Translations under genes and position numbers: made by a program
The notes under the pieces: model-generated
Seen by the model: only the letters and a program-made list of their open reading frames with translations
Told to the model about the DNA's origin: nothing
The model's database searches: none
Shown here: in pieces, positions 46,561 to 54,173 of the stretch
How the letters are laid out: each line of letters opens with the position of its first letter
Position numbering within the stretch: position 1 is the first letter of the stretch
Source: Fluviicola sp.
Lineage (GTDB): Bacteria; Bacteroidota; Bacteroidia; Flavobacteriales_D; Crocinitomicaceae
NCBI RefSeq assembly: GCF_029266855.1
Contig: NZ_JAQSWB010000008.1
Span: forward strand, 1 to 64,000
Length of the DNA: 64,000 nt
Direction: 5' to 3'

Positions 46561-46700
46561 AAAGACTACCGACTAAAAGACAAAAGACCAGAGACAAATC
46601 CCTCTTCTCCCTCCCAAAAAATTAAAGTTTAAACAAGATACCATATATTATTTAGGGAAATCAAGTCTCTTCTCTTACATTTAAAGTCTTAAGTCTCAAA
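46561..46700. repeat. AAGACT-word inverted repeat, copy 1
   Basis: The left side has GACTA/AAAGAC words (46561-46600), and the right side has inverted GTCT words ending TTAAAGTCTTAAGTCTCAAAG (about 46670-46702), around an AT-rich loop. It ends about 6 bp before the ATG at 46707. Confidence 0.55.
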
Positions 46701-46706
46701 GAAAAC

Positions 46707-47150
46707 ATGAACAAAAAAGCACTTTTCGAACACCTGTCCGGTATCATTAAAGAAAAAATTTCCAGGCTGCAGTCAGACATTGCTGATTTACAAAAGGGTA
46801 TTGCTGAAGACAGCAAGAGTTCGGCAGGAGACAAGTTCGAAACTTCGCGCGAAATGGCACAGCAGGAGCTTGGGAAACTAAGTACTCAATTAAATGAGCA
46901 GCAGCGACTGAAAAGTTTAATCGACAATCAGTCTGCAGACAAATCAACCCAGGTTCAGTTAGGAGCAATTGTGGAAACCAATAAAGGTTTGTTCCTTATC
47001 GGGATTCCGATCGGAAACAGTTCATTTCAGGGAAAAGAGGTAATCGGGATCGGTTTGGGGGCTCCTCTCGGTCAGCTGTTACTGAATAAAAAGAAATCAG
47101 ACCAGGTAAGCTTCAATAATCAGCAATTCAATATTGAAGAAATTTATTGA
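46707..47150 (+). CDS. GreA/GreB-fold coiled-coil protein
   Basis: Cytosolic 147-residue protein. The N-terminal half is a coiled coil (KEKISRLQSDIADLQKGIAED, REMAQQELGKLSTQLNEQQRL) that holds SSAGDKFETSREMA. The C-terminal half (LGAIVETNKGLFLIGIPIG, IGIGLGAPLGQLLLNKKKSDQVSF) resembles the FKBP-like domain of GreA, including a loose form of the SPLGxALLGKxxGD motif. Similar Bacteroidota proteins are often labelled 3-oxoacyl-ACP synthase, which this length and sequence do not support. Role in transcript cleavage or RNA-polymerase secondary-channel binding is possible; the acidic tip residues of GreA are not evident. Monocistronic, start beside a word repeat. Confidence 0.6.
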   Translation: MNKKALFEHLSGIIKEKISRLQSDIADLQKGIAEDSKSSAGDKFETSREMAQQELGKLSTQLNEQQRLKSLIDNQSADKSTQVQLGAIVETNKGLFLIGIPIGNSSFQGKEVIGIGLGAPLGQLLLNKKKSDQVSFNNQQFNIEEIY

Positions 47151-47322
47151 AAAAAATCTCATCCAAAACGCTAACTTTGGCTTGGAACAAAATCCTTTTA
47201 GCCGCTTATTAATTTAATGTTAAGAGACTTCATAATTTGTTTACACAAGCCTCACAATCCAATAATTTTACACTTAATTTAGAATAATCTTGTAGCTGTT
47301 CCTTTGTGGCAAAATTAAAGCT

Positions 47323-50295
47323 ATGAAGATATTTCTTTCCGTTGTTGCATTATTGATTGTCGGTTTTGCATTCTCGCAAGACAAAAGCACCGGAGTAATT
47401 CAAGGAAAAGTAATCGATTCCGAAACAGGTGAAGGCCTTCCTTCAGCCCAGGTGGAATTGGTTGAGCAAAGTAAAAAGGTATTATCTGACATTGAGGGTA
47501 TTTACAACTTCAGCAAATTGGAAAAAGGAGCCTACTCGGTAAGAATCGTGTATCCCGGATTTCCTACTCAGGTTGTAAATGACATCCAGGTAAAAAGCGG
47601 AGAAGTTATTACCATTGATGTAGTAATGGCTCCTGCAGCCAGCGAAGATACGATCGGAGAAATTGTGATCACCGCTAAGAGAATCACAGATACCGACCAG
47701 GGAGTTGTACTGGCTCAAAAAAACGCGTCAAGCGTTGGCGACGTTATGTCCAGTCAATCCATTCAGCGATCCACAGCCAGCAATACCAGTGATGTACTTA
47801 AAATGGTAAGCGGTGCAAGCATCCAGGATAATAAATTTGCAGTTATCCGCGGTTTGAATGACCGCTACAATGCTGCATTTCTGAACGGTTCTCCGCTTCC
47901 AAGTTCTGAAAGTGACCGGAAAGCCTTCTCTTTTGATATGTTTCCGTCAAATATGCTGGATAACTTAACAATCACCAAATCAGCTACCCCAGATCAGCCA
48001 GCAGAATTTGCCGGCGGACTTATTCAGATTAACACGAAAAGCATTCCTGAAAAGAACTTTTTCTCTTTCCAGGTTGGAACAGGAATCAACACCATTACGA
48101 CATTCAAGGACCGTACTTCTTATAAAGGAGGGAAAATGGATTGGCTTGGAATTGATGACGGAACCAGAAAAATTCCTTCGGCAGTTGCACCTTTCGGGCA
48201 ATACCCTTTAAATATTCACGATCAGGCTAACGTAGCCAAACAAGTATCAACCAACTGGGAAACAACCGAAAGTAAATTTCTTCCCAATCTAAGTCTCCAG
48301 GCATCCGGTGGTTTCAATAAGAAATTCGGCAAACGCGAGTTAGGAATGATCGCTGCTTTGACTTACAGCAGAAGTTTCAGCTATAATGAAACAGTTCGCA
48401 ACAGTTATTTAAACAGTACGGATCCGAATTCGGCTCAGACCACTCAAATGGAAAATGACTACCTGGACAAGAATAACGTAACAAACTTATTGGCAGGAGC
48501 ATTGGCTAATTTTGCATTCAAGATCAACGAGCGCAATACCATCAACTTCAAGAACATCTACAGTATTAATTCCTCAGACAAATTAATCAACAGAACAGGA
48601 GCTACAAACGCCTCGGAATCAAACCCTATTCTTATCCGTTCAAATGCACGCTGGTTTACATCCGACCGTGTATATTCCGGACAATTGGAAGGGCAGCACG
48701 GATTGAGAGCAAAAGGACTTAAACTGAACTGGTTGGCCGGTTACAGCAATGTAAACCGTTCGATTCCGAATCTAAGCCGTTCTGTGTACTCACGCAATAA
48801 AAACGTTATCGATCCATCCAATCCGGACGCCAGAGATACCATGTACTCTGCAAATATTTCTTCATCCAGCGTAGGTCCTGCTTACGGCGGCGGAATGTTC
48901 TTCTCTGAAAACAAAGAAAGTTCAGTGAACAGCCGTTTGGATCTTGCCTATTCAACTGACCTGTTCGGAAAATTCAAAAGTGAATTTAAGATCGGAGTTT
49001 ACAACCAGGTCCGTACCCGTAAATTTGCTGCACGTCAGTTGGGATACACCAAATACGGTGTAAGTGGGGGAAATATTCAATTCGACGAGAGCTTGTTATA
49101 CCTTCCTGAAGACCAAATTTTCGCTTCTCAAAATATGGGATTGATTGAACCAGCAGCTAACGGAAACCCTGGAAAAGGAGGGTTCAAACTGACAGACGGA
49201 ACAAAACCATCTGATCAATACGATGCTCAATCCGTTCTCAATGCAGCTTATATCCAATTAGACAACCGTTTTGGCAAGCGTTTCCGTTTCATTTACGGTG
49301 CCCGTATAGAATATTTCCAGCAAGAGCTCACAGCTTTGAAAGACGATCTTTCCGAATTAAAAATCAGTACAAAGAAATTGGACGTTCTTCCTTCGATCAA
49401 TGCAATCTTTGAAGCTAACAGAAAAACAAACGTTCGTTTGAGCTACTCTCAGACATTGAACAGACCGGAATACAGAGAGCTTGCACCATTCGCATTCTAT
49501 GATTTCACCACCAACTTCGTTGTTTCCGGAAACGATACTTTGGAACGTGCTTTGATCCACAACCTGGACCTGAGATACGAAACATTCCCTGGAAGGGGCC
49601 AATTATTTTCAGCTACTATCTTCTACAAAAACTTCATCAACCCGATCGAGCAAAAATCCCGTCCGGATGTAGTAGGTGAAATTTCCTTTCAAAATGTACC
49701 TTCTGCAACAAACTATGGACTGGAACTGGAAGCACGATCACTGGTTTCTACGGTTTTCGGCCTGGACACTTCTTCATTCTTTGATGATTTAACCATCTAT
49801 TCAAACCTGTCGATTATCCGCTCCCAGGTAGATGTATCCGGCGTAGCGGGAAGTGTGGCGGATTCCAGACCACTTCAGGGGCAATCACCTTATGTTTTCA
49901 ATGCCGGTATCCGTTACGACAATCCGCGCAATCAATGGGGAGCATCATTGAATGTTAACCGCGTAGGACAGCGAATTTACATCGTAGGGAACGTAAATGA
50001 ACCGGATCTTTGGGAACAGGCAAGAACGTTTCTTGATCTGCAAATCACCAAAACATTCATGAAAGGCAGAGCTCAATTTAAATTGAATATCCAAAACATC
50101 CTTGCTCAAGACCAGGTGTTCTACCAGAACAACTCAACAGTAAGATCGGAAGCAAAAGGAATGAACGGATTCTTTAATACTATTTTCGTTGGAGATAAAA
50201 ACAATGTAAAAGGTTTTGATAAGGATATTGATCAGCAAGTTTGGAAAACGAATTTCGGAAGAACATTCAGCGCTTCCATCAGCTTCAAATTATAA
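47323..50295 (+). CDS. TonB-dependent outer-membrane receptor
   Basis: Outer-membrane transporter of 990 residues. Signal peptide (1-18, AFSQD), CarboxypepD-regulatory-like domain (about 22-105, GKVIDSETGEGLPSAQVELVE), plug (about 120-240, AVIRGLNDRYNAAFLNGSPLPSSESDRKAF) and a 22-strand barrel ending in SFKL. Substrate not determinable. The next gene in line encodes a T9SS beta-helix-like protein that commonly accompanies such receptors in Bacteroidota. The upstream region (47151-47322) contains AATGTTAA at 47216-47223, a word repeated in the upstream region of that partner. Ends with a terminator at 50317. Confidence 0.93.
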   Translation: MKIFLSVVALLIVGFAFSQDKSTGVIQGKVIDSETGEGLPSAQVELVEQSKKVLSDIEGIYNFSKLEKGAYSVRIVYPGFPTQVVNDIQVKSGEVITIDVVMAPAASEDTIGEIVITAKRITDTDQGVVLAQKNASSVGDVMSSQSIQRSTASNTSDVLKMVSGASIQDNKFAVIRGLNDRYNAAFLNGSPLPSSESDRKAFSFDMFPSNMLDNLTITKSATPDQPAEFAGGLIQINTKSIPEKNFFSFQVGTGINTITTFKDRTSYKGGKMDWLGIDDGTRKIPSAVAPFGQYPLNIHDQANVAKQVSTNWETTESKFLPNLSLQASGGFNKKFGKRELGMIAALTYSRSFSYNETVRNSYLNSTDPNSAQTTQMENDYLDKNNVTNLLAGALANFAFKINERNTINFKNIYSINSSDKLINRTGATNASESNPILIRSNARWFTSDRVYSGQLEGQHGLRAKGLKLNWLAGYSNVNRSIPNLSRSVYSRNKNVIDPSNPDARDTMYSANISSSSVGPAYGGGMFFSENKESSVNSRLDLAYSTDLFGKFKSEFKIGVYNQVRTRKFAARQLGYTKYGVSGGNIQFDESLLYLPEDQIFASQNMGLIEPAANGNPGKGGFKLTDGTKPSDQYDAQSVLNAAYIQLDNRFGKRFRFIYGARIEYFQQELTALKDDLSELKISTKKLDVLPSINAIFEANRKTNVRLSYSQTLNRPEYRELAPFAFYDFTTNFVVSGNDTLERALIHNLDLRYETFPGRGQLFSATIFYKNFINPIEQKSRPDVVGEISFQNVPSATNYGLELEARSLVSTVFGLDTSSFFDDLTIYSNLSIIRSQVDVSGVAGSVADSRPLQGQSPYVFNAGIRYDNPRNQWGASLNVNRVGQRIYIVGNVNEPDLWEQARTFLDLQITKTFMKGRAQFKLNIQNILAQDQVFYQNNSTVRSEAKGMNGFFNTIFVGDKNNVKGFDKDIDQQVWKTNFGRTFSASISFKL

Positions 50296-50316
50296 AAGAT
50301 CAACATGATGCCTGAG

Positions 50317-50344
50317 AGGCCACCCGTGACGCGGGTGGCTTTTC
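50317..50344 (+). terminator. Rho-independent terminator after TonB receptor
   Basis: GCCACCCG (50319-50326) pairs with CGGGTGGC (50332-50339) around a 5-base loop and is followed by TTTTCTGTTTT. Starts 22 bp after the stop. Confidence 0.9.
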
Positions 50345-50408
50345 TGTTTTCAAAGCTTTTAGACCTTATAAAAAAAACTATGTGCCCTATGTGGTTCTAG
50401 CTTCAGCT

Positions 50409-50451
50409 AATGTTAAATTAATGATACTTCATTTAAGATGAGCTTAACATT
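50409..50451. promoter_or_regulatory. Inverted AATGTTAA/TTAACATT pair upstream of T9SS protein
   Basis: AATGTTAA (50409-50416) and its exact inverse TTAACATT (50444-50451) are 27 bp apart in the 236-bp gap before 50532. AATGTTAA also occurs upstream of the TonB receptor (47216-47223). A regulator-binding site is possible but unproven. Confidence 0.3.
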
Positions 50452-50531
50452 TATTTACCTGAATCGTAACTTAAAGTAAAGGATAGAACAAGCTTAGTAA
50501 ATCAATTTTGTATCAGAAAAAAAATAGAAAA

Positions 50532-52148
50532 ATGAAAAAAATTTACTTAAGTGCATTGTTCGCAAGTTTAGGAACTTTAGCAGCATTCGGACAACAGTTT
50601 GAAGAAACAACTTATCGTGGTGCTTTTGCTCCTGCTCCAACTCCGATGTGGACTGAAGGATGGGCAAACTGGGATCCGCAAAACACAAACTACGGTACTC
50701 CAAACCAAACAATCTCAACCAACATTACAGCAAACACAACCTGGACTGCAGGAAATGTTTACTTATTGCAAGGGCAGATTTATGTGAAAAACAACGCTAC
50801 TTTGACAATTGAACCGGGAACGATCATCATGGGTGATAAATCTGTTCAGGGATCAGGTTTGTTCATTACCAAAGGTGCAAAATTAATGGCACAGGGTACA
50901 GTAAACGCTCCGATCGTATTTACTTCCAATCAGGCTGTCGGATCTCGCTCTGCTGGTGATTGGGGAGGAATTATCCTTTTAGGAAAAGGTGTTAACAACC
51001 AAACAAACGGTATTGCAAATATCGAAGGACTTGCTCCAACTACCGATACTGAATTTGGTGGCGGAATGACTGCTGACAATACAGATAATTCAGGTAAATT
51101 AACGTTTGTACGTATTGAATTCCCTGGATATGCTTACCAAACTGATAAAGAGATCAATGGTTTGACATTTGGTTCCGTAGGTTCGGCAACTGAAGTAAAT
51201 TTCGTACAGGTTTCTTTCTCCAACGACGACGCATTTGAATGGTTCGGTGGAGCAGTAAATGCTAAGCACCTGGTTTCTTACAGAAATTTGGATGATGATT
51301 TTGATACGGATTATGGTTTCTCCGGAAACATTCAATTCGGATTGATCGTTCGTGACCCGAACATCGCTGATAACCCGGCAGTTTCTACTTCAGAAGGTTT
51401 TGAATCAGATAATGATGCTACAGGATCCACAAACACTCCTCAAACAAACGCTACATTCTCAAATATTACTGCAGTTGGACCATACAGAGGAAATACAGCA
51501 AACACGATCGCAGCAGGTTACCGTCGTGGAGCTCGTATTCGCCGTAACTCTGCTATTGATATCCGTAACTCTATTTTCATGGATTTCCAGAGAGGAGTTT
51601 TCATCGACGGAACTGCATGTGAATCAAATGCGACAAATGGCTTGATTCTTTACAAAAACAACATCGTTGCAGGTAATGCAACAGGTAAAGTAACTGAAAG
51701 AACTGCTTCAAGCACATTTGCAATCCAGGCTTGGTTTGCTGCCGGTATGAATGACTCTATCGCTTCTACAGCCGGAATTTTAACTACTCCGTACAACTAC
51801 CTGGCTCCTGACTACCGTCCGGCAGCAAGTTCACCGCTTTTGTCCGGGTCTGATTTTACAGGTCTTTTAGGAATTAAAGAAGTTTCAGCTATTGCAGGTA
51901 TTTCTTTGTACCCGAACCCAACAAACTCAGATGCGAAATTATTTGTTGATGTAGCTCAAAACAGCACAATCGAAGTAACTGTAATGAATGCAAACGGTCA
52001 GGTAATGCAAACAGTAGGTACCAAGTATGCTGAAGTTGGAACACACGAATTCACAATCAACGCTACAGATTTCGCTCAGGGGTTATACTACGCAGTTGTT
52101 AGAACCGGTGATGCGGTTAAAACTGTGAAGTTGAGCGTTGTAAAATAA
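50532..52148 (+). CDS. T9SS type A protein, beta-helix-like, partner of TonB receptor
   Basis: Secreted 538-residue protein from the ATG at 50532; the frame extends to a TTG at 50508. Signal peptide 1-20 (LAAFGQ). The body (about 50-440) is a right-handed beta-helix-like array (GNVYLLQGQIYVKNNATLTIEPGTIIMGDK, GDWGGIILLGKG, FGSVGSATEVNFVQVSFSNDDAFEWFGGAVNAKHLVSYRN, EGFESDNDATGSTN). This family is widely found beside TonB-dependent receptors in Flavobacteriales. The last about 80 residues are a type A sorting domain (ISLYPNPTNSDAKLFVDVAQ, GLYYAVVRTGDAVKTVKLSVVK). A CAATTTTG promoter-like box is at 50503-50510. Function with the receptor is inferred. Confidence 0.88.
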   Translation: MKKIYLSALFASLGTLAAFGQQFEETTYRGAFAPAPTPMWTEGWANWDPQNTNYGTPNQTISTNITANTTWTAGNVYLLQGQIYVKNNATLTIEPGTIIMGDKSVQGSGLFITKGAKLMAQGTVNAPIVFTSNQAVGSRSAGDWGGIILLGKGVNNQTNGIANIEGLAPTTDTEFGGGMTADNTDNSGKLTFVRIEFPGYAYQTDKEINGLTFGSVGSATEVNFVQVSFSNDDAFEWFGGAVNAKHLVSYRNLDDDFDTDYGFSGNIQFGLIVRDPNIADNPAVSTSEGFESDNDATGSTNTPQTNATFSNITAVGPYRGNTANTIAAGYRRGARIRRNSAIDIRNSIFMDFQRGVFIDGTACESNATNGLILYKNNIVAGNATGKVTERTASSTFAIQAWFAAGMNDSIASTAGILTTPYNYLAPDYRPAASSPLLSGSDFTGLLGIKEVSAIAGISLYPNPTNSDAKLFVDVAQNSTIEVTVMNANGQVMQTVGTKYAEVGTHEFTINATDFAQGLYYAVVRTGDAVKTVKLSVVK

Positions 52149-52268
52149 AAGAAAGCACAGCTTTCGATTATGACAAGCGTTAGCGCGGAATACGATCCAA
52201 GACATTTGGATTCGCGCGAAAATTGAGAAGAAAATTTTCTCTGTTAGTTTAGTTTTATAGCAAGTTAG

Positions 52269-52295
52269 AGGGTTCGCAACAGCGGACCCTTTTTC
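52269..52295 (+). terminator. Rho-independent terminator after T9SS protein
   Basis: AGGGTTCGC (52269-52277) pairs with GCGGACCCT (52282-52290), with one G-T wobble, around loop AACA, followed by TTTTCC. Confidence 0.85.
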
Positions 52296-52297
52296 CT

Positions 52298-52313
52298 ATC
52301 ATGATATCATGAT
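52298..52313. other. 16-bp perfect palindrome
   Basis: ATCATGATATCATGAT is self-complementary and is followed by a partial TTTCGTGATATT copy. It lies in the 328-bp gap (52149-52476) between a terminator and the FMN-reductase gene; a TACCTTCG promoter-like box occurs at 52456-52463. Confidence 0.35.
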
Positions 52314-52476
52314 TTCGTGATATTGCGAATGACTACTGAAATTCAGGAGTTTAACAAAGTAAAGTCACTCAAAAACTTTCATCACCACTTTTTCACGAAA
52401 CTTCATCCTGTAAAATCTGCAATTAAAAGAATCCCTTTAATCTCGGAATATCCTTACCTTCGTAAAAACAATTCAC

Positions 52477-53010
52477 ATGAAAATATTAGCGTTCGGAGCA
52501 AGTACCAGTAAATCATCCATTAATCAGCAATTTGCGCATTTCGCTGCTCACCAGTTTGAGGGAGAGGTAAACATGATCGATTTAAACGACTTCGAAATGC
52601 CTGTATTTTCTGTTGACAAAGAAAAAGAAGAAGGTTATCCCGTTCAGGCTCATGAACTTCATGAGATCATTGAAAGTTCTGACTTTTTGGTTATTTCCAT
52701 GACTGAGCACAACGGAAGTTACTCTGCAGCTTTTAAAAACACATTGGATTGGTGTTCCAGGTTGAACAACAGTGTATTTCACGACAAGCCTATGCTGTTA
52801 ATTTCAACGTCTCCGGGAAAATTGGGAGCGAAATTCGTCCTGGAAGCTGCATTGAGCCGTTTTCCGCGTCATACTGCCAATATTATCGGGCATTTCAGTC
52901 TGCCAAGCTTCGGAGAGAATTTCAAGGATGGAATTATCAATGAGGAACTGGCAAAGGAATTCAATGATTTGATCGGGAACGTAAAAGAAACCTTAGCGAA
53001 GATCAAATAA
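52477..53010 (+). CDS. NADPH-dependent FMN reductase
   Basis: Cytosolic flavodoxin-like reductase of 177 residues. The phosphate-binding loop is FGASTSKSSINQQFA near the N-terminus. SMTEHNGSYSAAFKNTLDW and STSPGKLGAKFVLEAA are the flavin- and NADPH-contacting segments typical of the family. It reduces FMN, quinones or azo compounds; the specific partner is unknown. Its 3' end overlaps the 3' end of bshB1 on the other strand by 18 bp. Confidence 0.9.
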   Translation: MKILAFGASTSKSSINQQFAHFAAHQFEGEVNMIDLNDFEMPVFSVDKEKEEGYPVQAHELHEIIESSDFLVISMTEHNGSYSAAFKNTLDWCSRLNNSVFHDKPMLLISTSPGKLGAKFVLEAALSRFPRHTANIIGHFSLPSFGENFKDGIINEELAKEFNDLIGNVKETLAKIK

Positions 53011-53712
53011 GGAATCTACCCCCAAAATTCGTTCTACCGTAAACCCTTCTGCATAACGCACTCCGATACTGCGGCCGAATTCTGCCATTCTGCCGCGAAG
53101 GAATTCAAAGAATTCTTCCCCGGAGATCGGTGTTTTTGGTTCAGAGGAATCCGGATCCCAAAATTGGGTCTTGTATGCTTTGATAGAGGCAAATTTCTGT
53201 TCTACGAAATCAGTTACATCTATCACGAAATCAGGTTTCAGGTAACGATCCTGGATGTAATGATATACGAACTTTGGTCTGTGAGCTTCCTGGGACTTGC
53301 CTTCCCAAGTCGTTTCAATTCTTCTTAATCCGGCTAGAAAACAAGCTTCGGAAGCCAATTTACTTCCCTTTCCATGATCGGGATGACGATCTGAAACTGC
53401 ATTCAATAAAACAATTTGCGGTTTGAAACGACGAATTTGCTCTACGATCAGTCTTAGATTTTCTTCGGAATGTTCAAAGAAGCCATCGGCCATCTTCAAA
53501 TTAACACGGTCCGTTAAGCCCAGAATTTCGGAAGCAGCCAAAGCTTCTTCCCTGCGAATTTCTTTTGATCCCCTGGAACCAAGCTCACCTTGCGTCAGGT
53601 CAATTACTCCAGTTGTAAACCCGAGTGCGCGGTGTTTTAATAAGGTTCCGGCAGCAGAAAGTTCTACATCATCCGGGTGTGCACCGATCGCTAATACATC
53701 AATTTGATTCAT
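52993..53712 (-). CDS. bshB1: Bacillithiol biosynthesis deacetylase BshB1
   Basis: LmbE/PIG-L metal deacetylase of 239 residues that removes acetyl from GlcNAc-malate in bacillithiol synthesis. Zinc motif AHPDDVE (residues 11-17), GELGSRGSKEIRREEA, SDRHPDHG and FVYHYIQDRYLKPDFVIDVT are typical of BshB1. Last gene of an operon ccsBA, gpx, bshB1; its ATG overlaps the gpx stop by 4 bp. Other bsh genes are not in the window. Confidence 0.93.
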   Translation of the reverse strand: MNQIDVLAIGAHPDDVELSAAGTLLKHRALGFTTGVIDLTQGELGSRGSKEIRREEALAASEILGLTDRVNLKMADGFFEHSEENLRLIVEQIRRFKPQIVLLNAVSDRHPDHGKGSKLASEACFLAGLRRIETTWEGKSQEAHRPKFVYHYIQDRYLKPDFVIDVTDFVEQKFASIKAYKTQFWDPDSSEPKTPISGEEFFEFLRGRMAEFGRSIGVRYAEGFTVERILGVDSLFDLR

Positions 53713-54173
53713 GATTTTTTGATCCAGTCTAAAATGTGAGAGTCGGCCGGCTCTGTTTGAGGTGAATGAAAACCGGTCACTTCCCCTTTTTCATTGATCA
53801 GGAACTTTTGAAAATTCCAGCTTACTTCTGCCCCGGTTTCATCCAGCAGCCACTTATAGACCGGGTGAATCTCAGAACCAATGGTATGTACTTTTTCGGT
53901 AAGCGGAAAGCTCACTCCATAGTTTACAGAACAAAATTCAGCAATCTCCTCTGCCGTTCCCGGCTCCTGTCCAGCAAAGTCGTTACAGGGAACTCCCAGG
54001 ATGGTGAAGTCTTCTCCACCAAACGCTTCTTGCAACTCCTGCAATTGAGTGTACTGCGGTGTCAATCCGCATTGAGAGGCAACATTCACCAATAAGATCT
54101 TTTTGCCTTTGAATTCATCCCAGTTAATGGGTTTACCATCCAGGCGATTCAACGAAAAATCATACAGCGTCAT
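53709..54173 (-). CDS. Glutathione peroxidase-family thiol peroxidase
   Basis: 154-residue peroxidase of the Gpx family with Cys in place of selenocysteine (Cys35 in NVASQCGLTPQY). Gln69 (NDFAGQEPG) and the SWNFQKFLIN Trp/Asn complete the active site. Short-form enzymes of this type usually use thioredoxin. Because it overlaps bshB1 by 4 bp, a link to bacillithiol is possible (inference). It also overlaps the ccsBA stop by 4 bp. No signal peptide, so cytosolic. Confidence 0.92.
   Translation of the reverse strand: MTLYDFSLNRLDGKPINWDEFKGKKILLVNVASQCGLTPQYTQLQELQEAFGGEDFTILGVPCNDFAGQEPGTAEEIAEFCSVNYGVSFPLTEKVHTIGSEIHPVYKWLLDETGAEVSWNFQKFLINEKGEVTGFHSPQTEPADSHILDWIKKS

Noticed and set aside
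14605-52189. Similarity of 14605-14636 and 52158-52189 (CAGCTTT...CGTTAG)
   Set aside because: About 24 of 32 bases agree, which is expected several times by chance in a window of this size.
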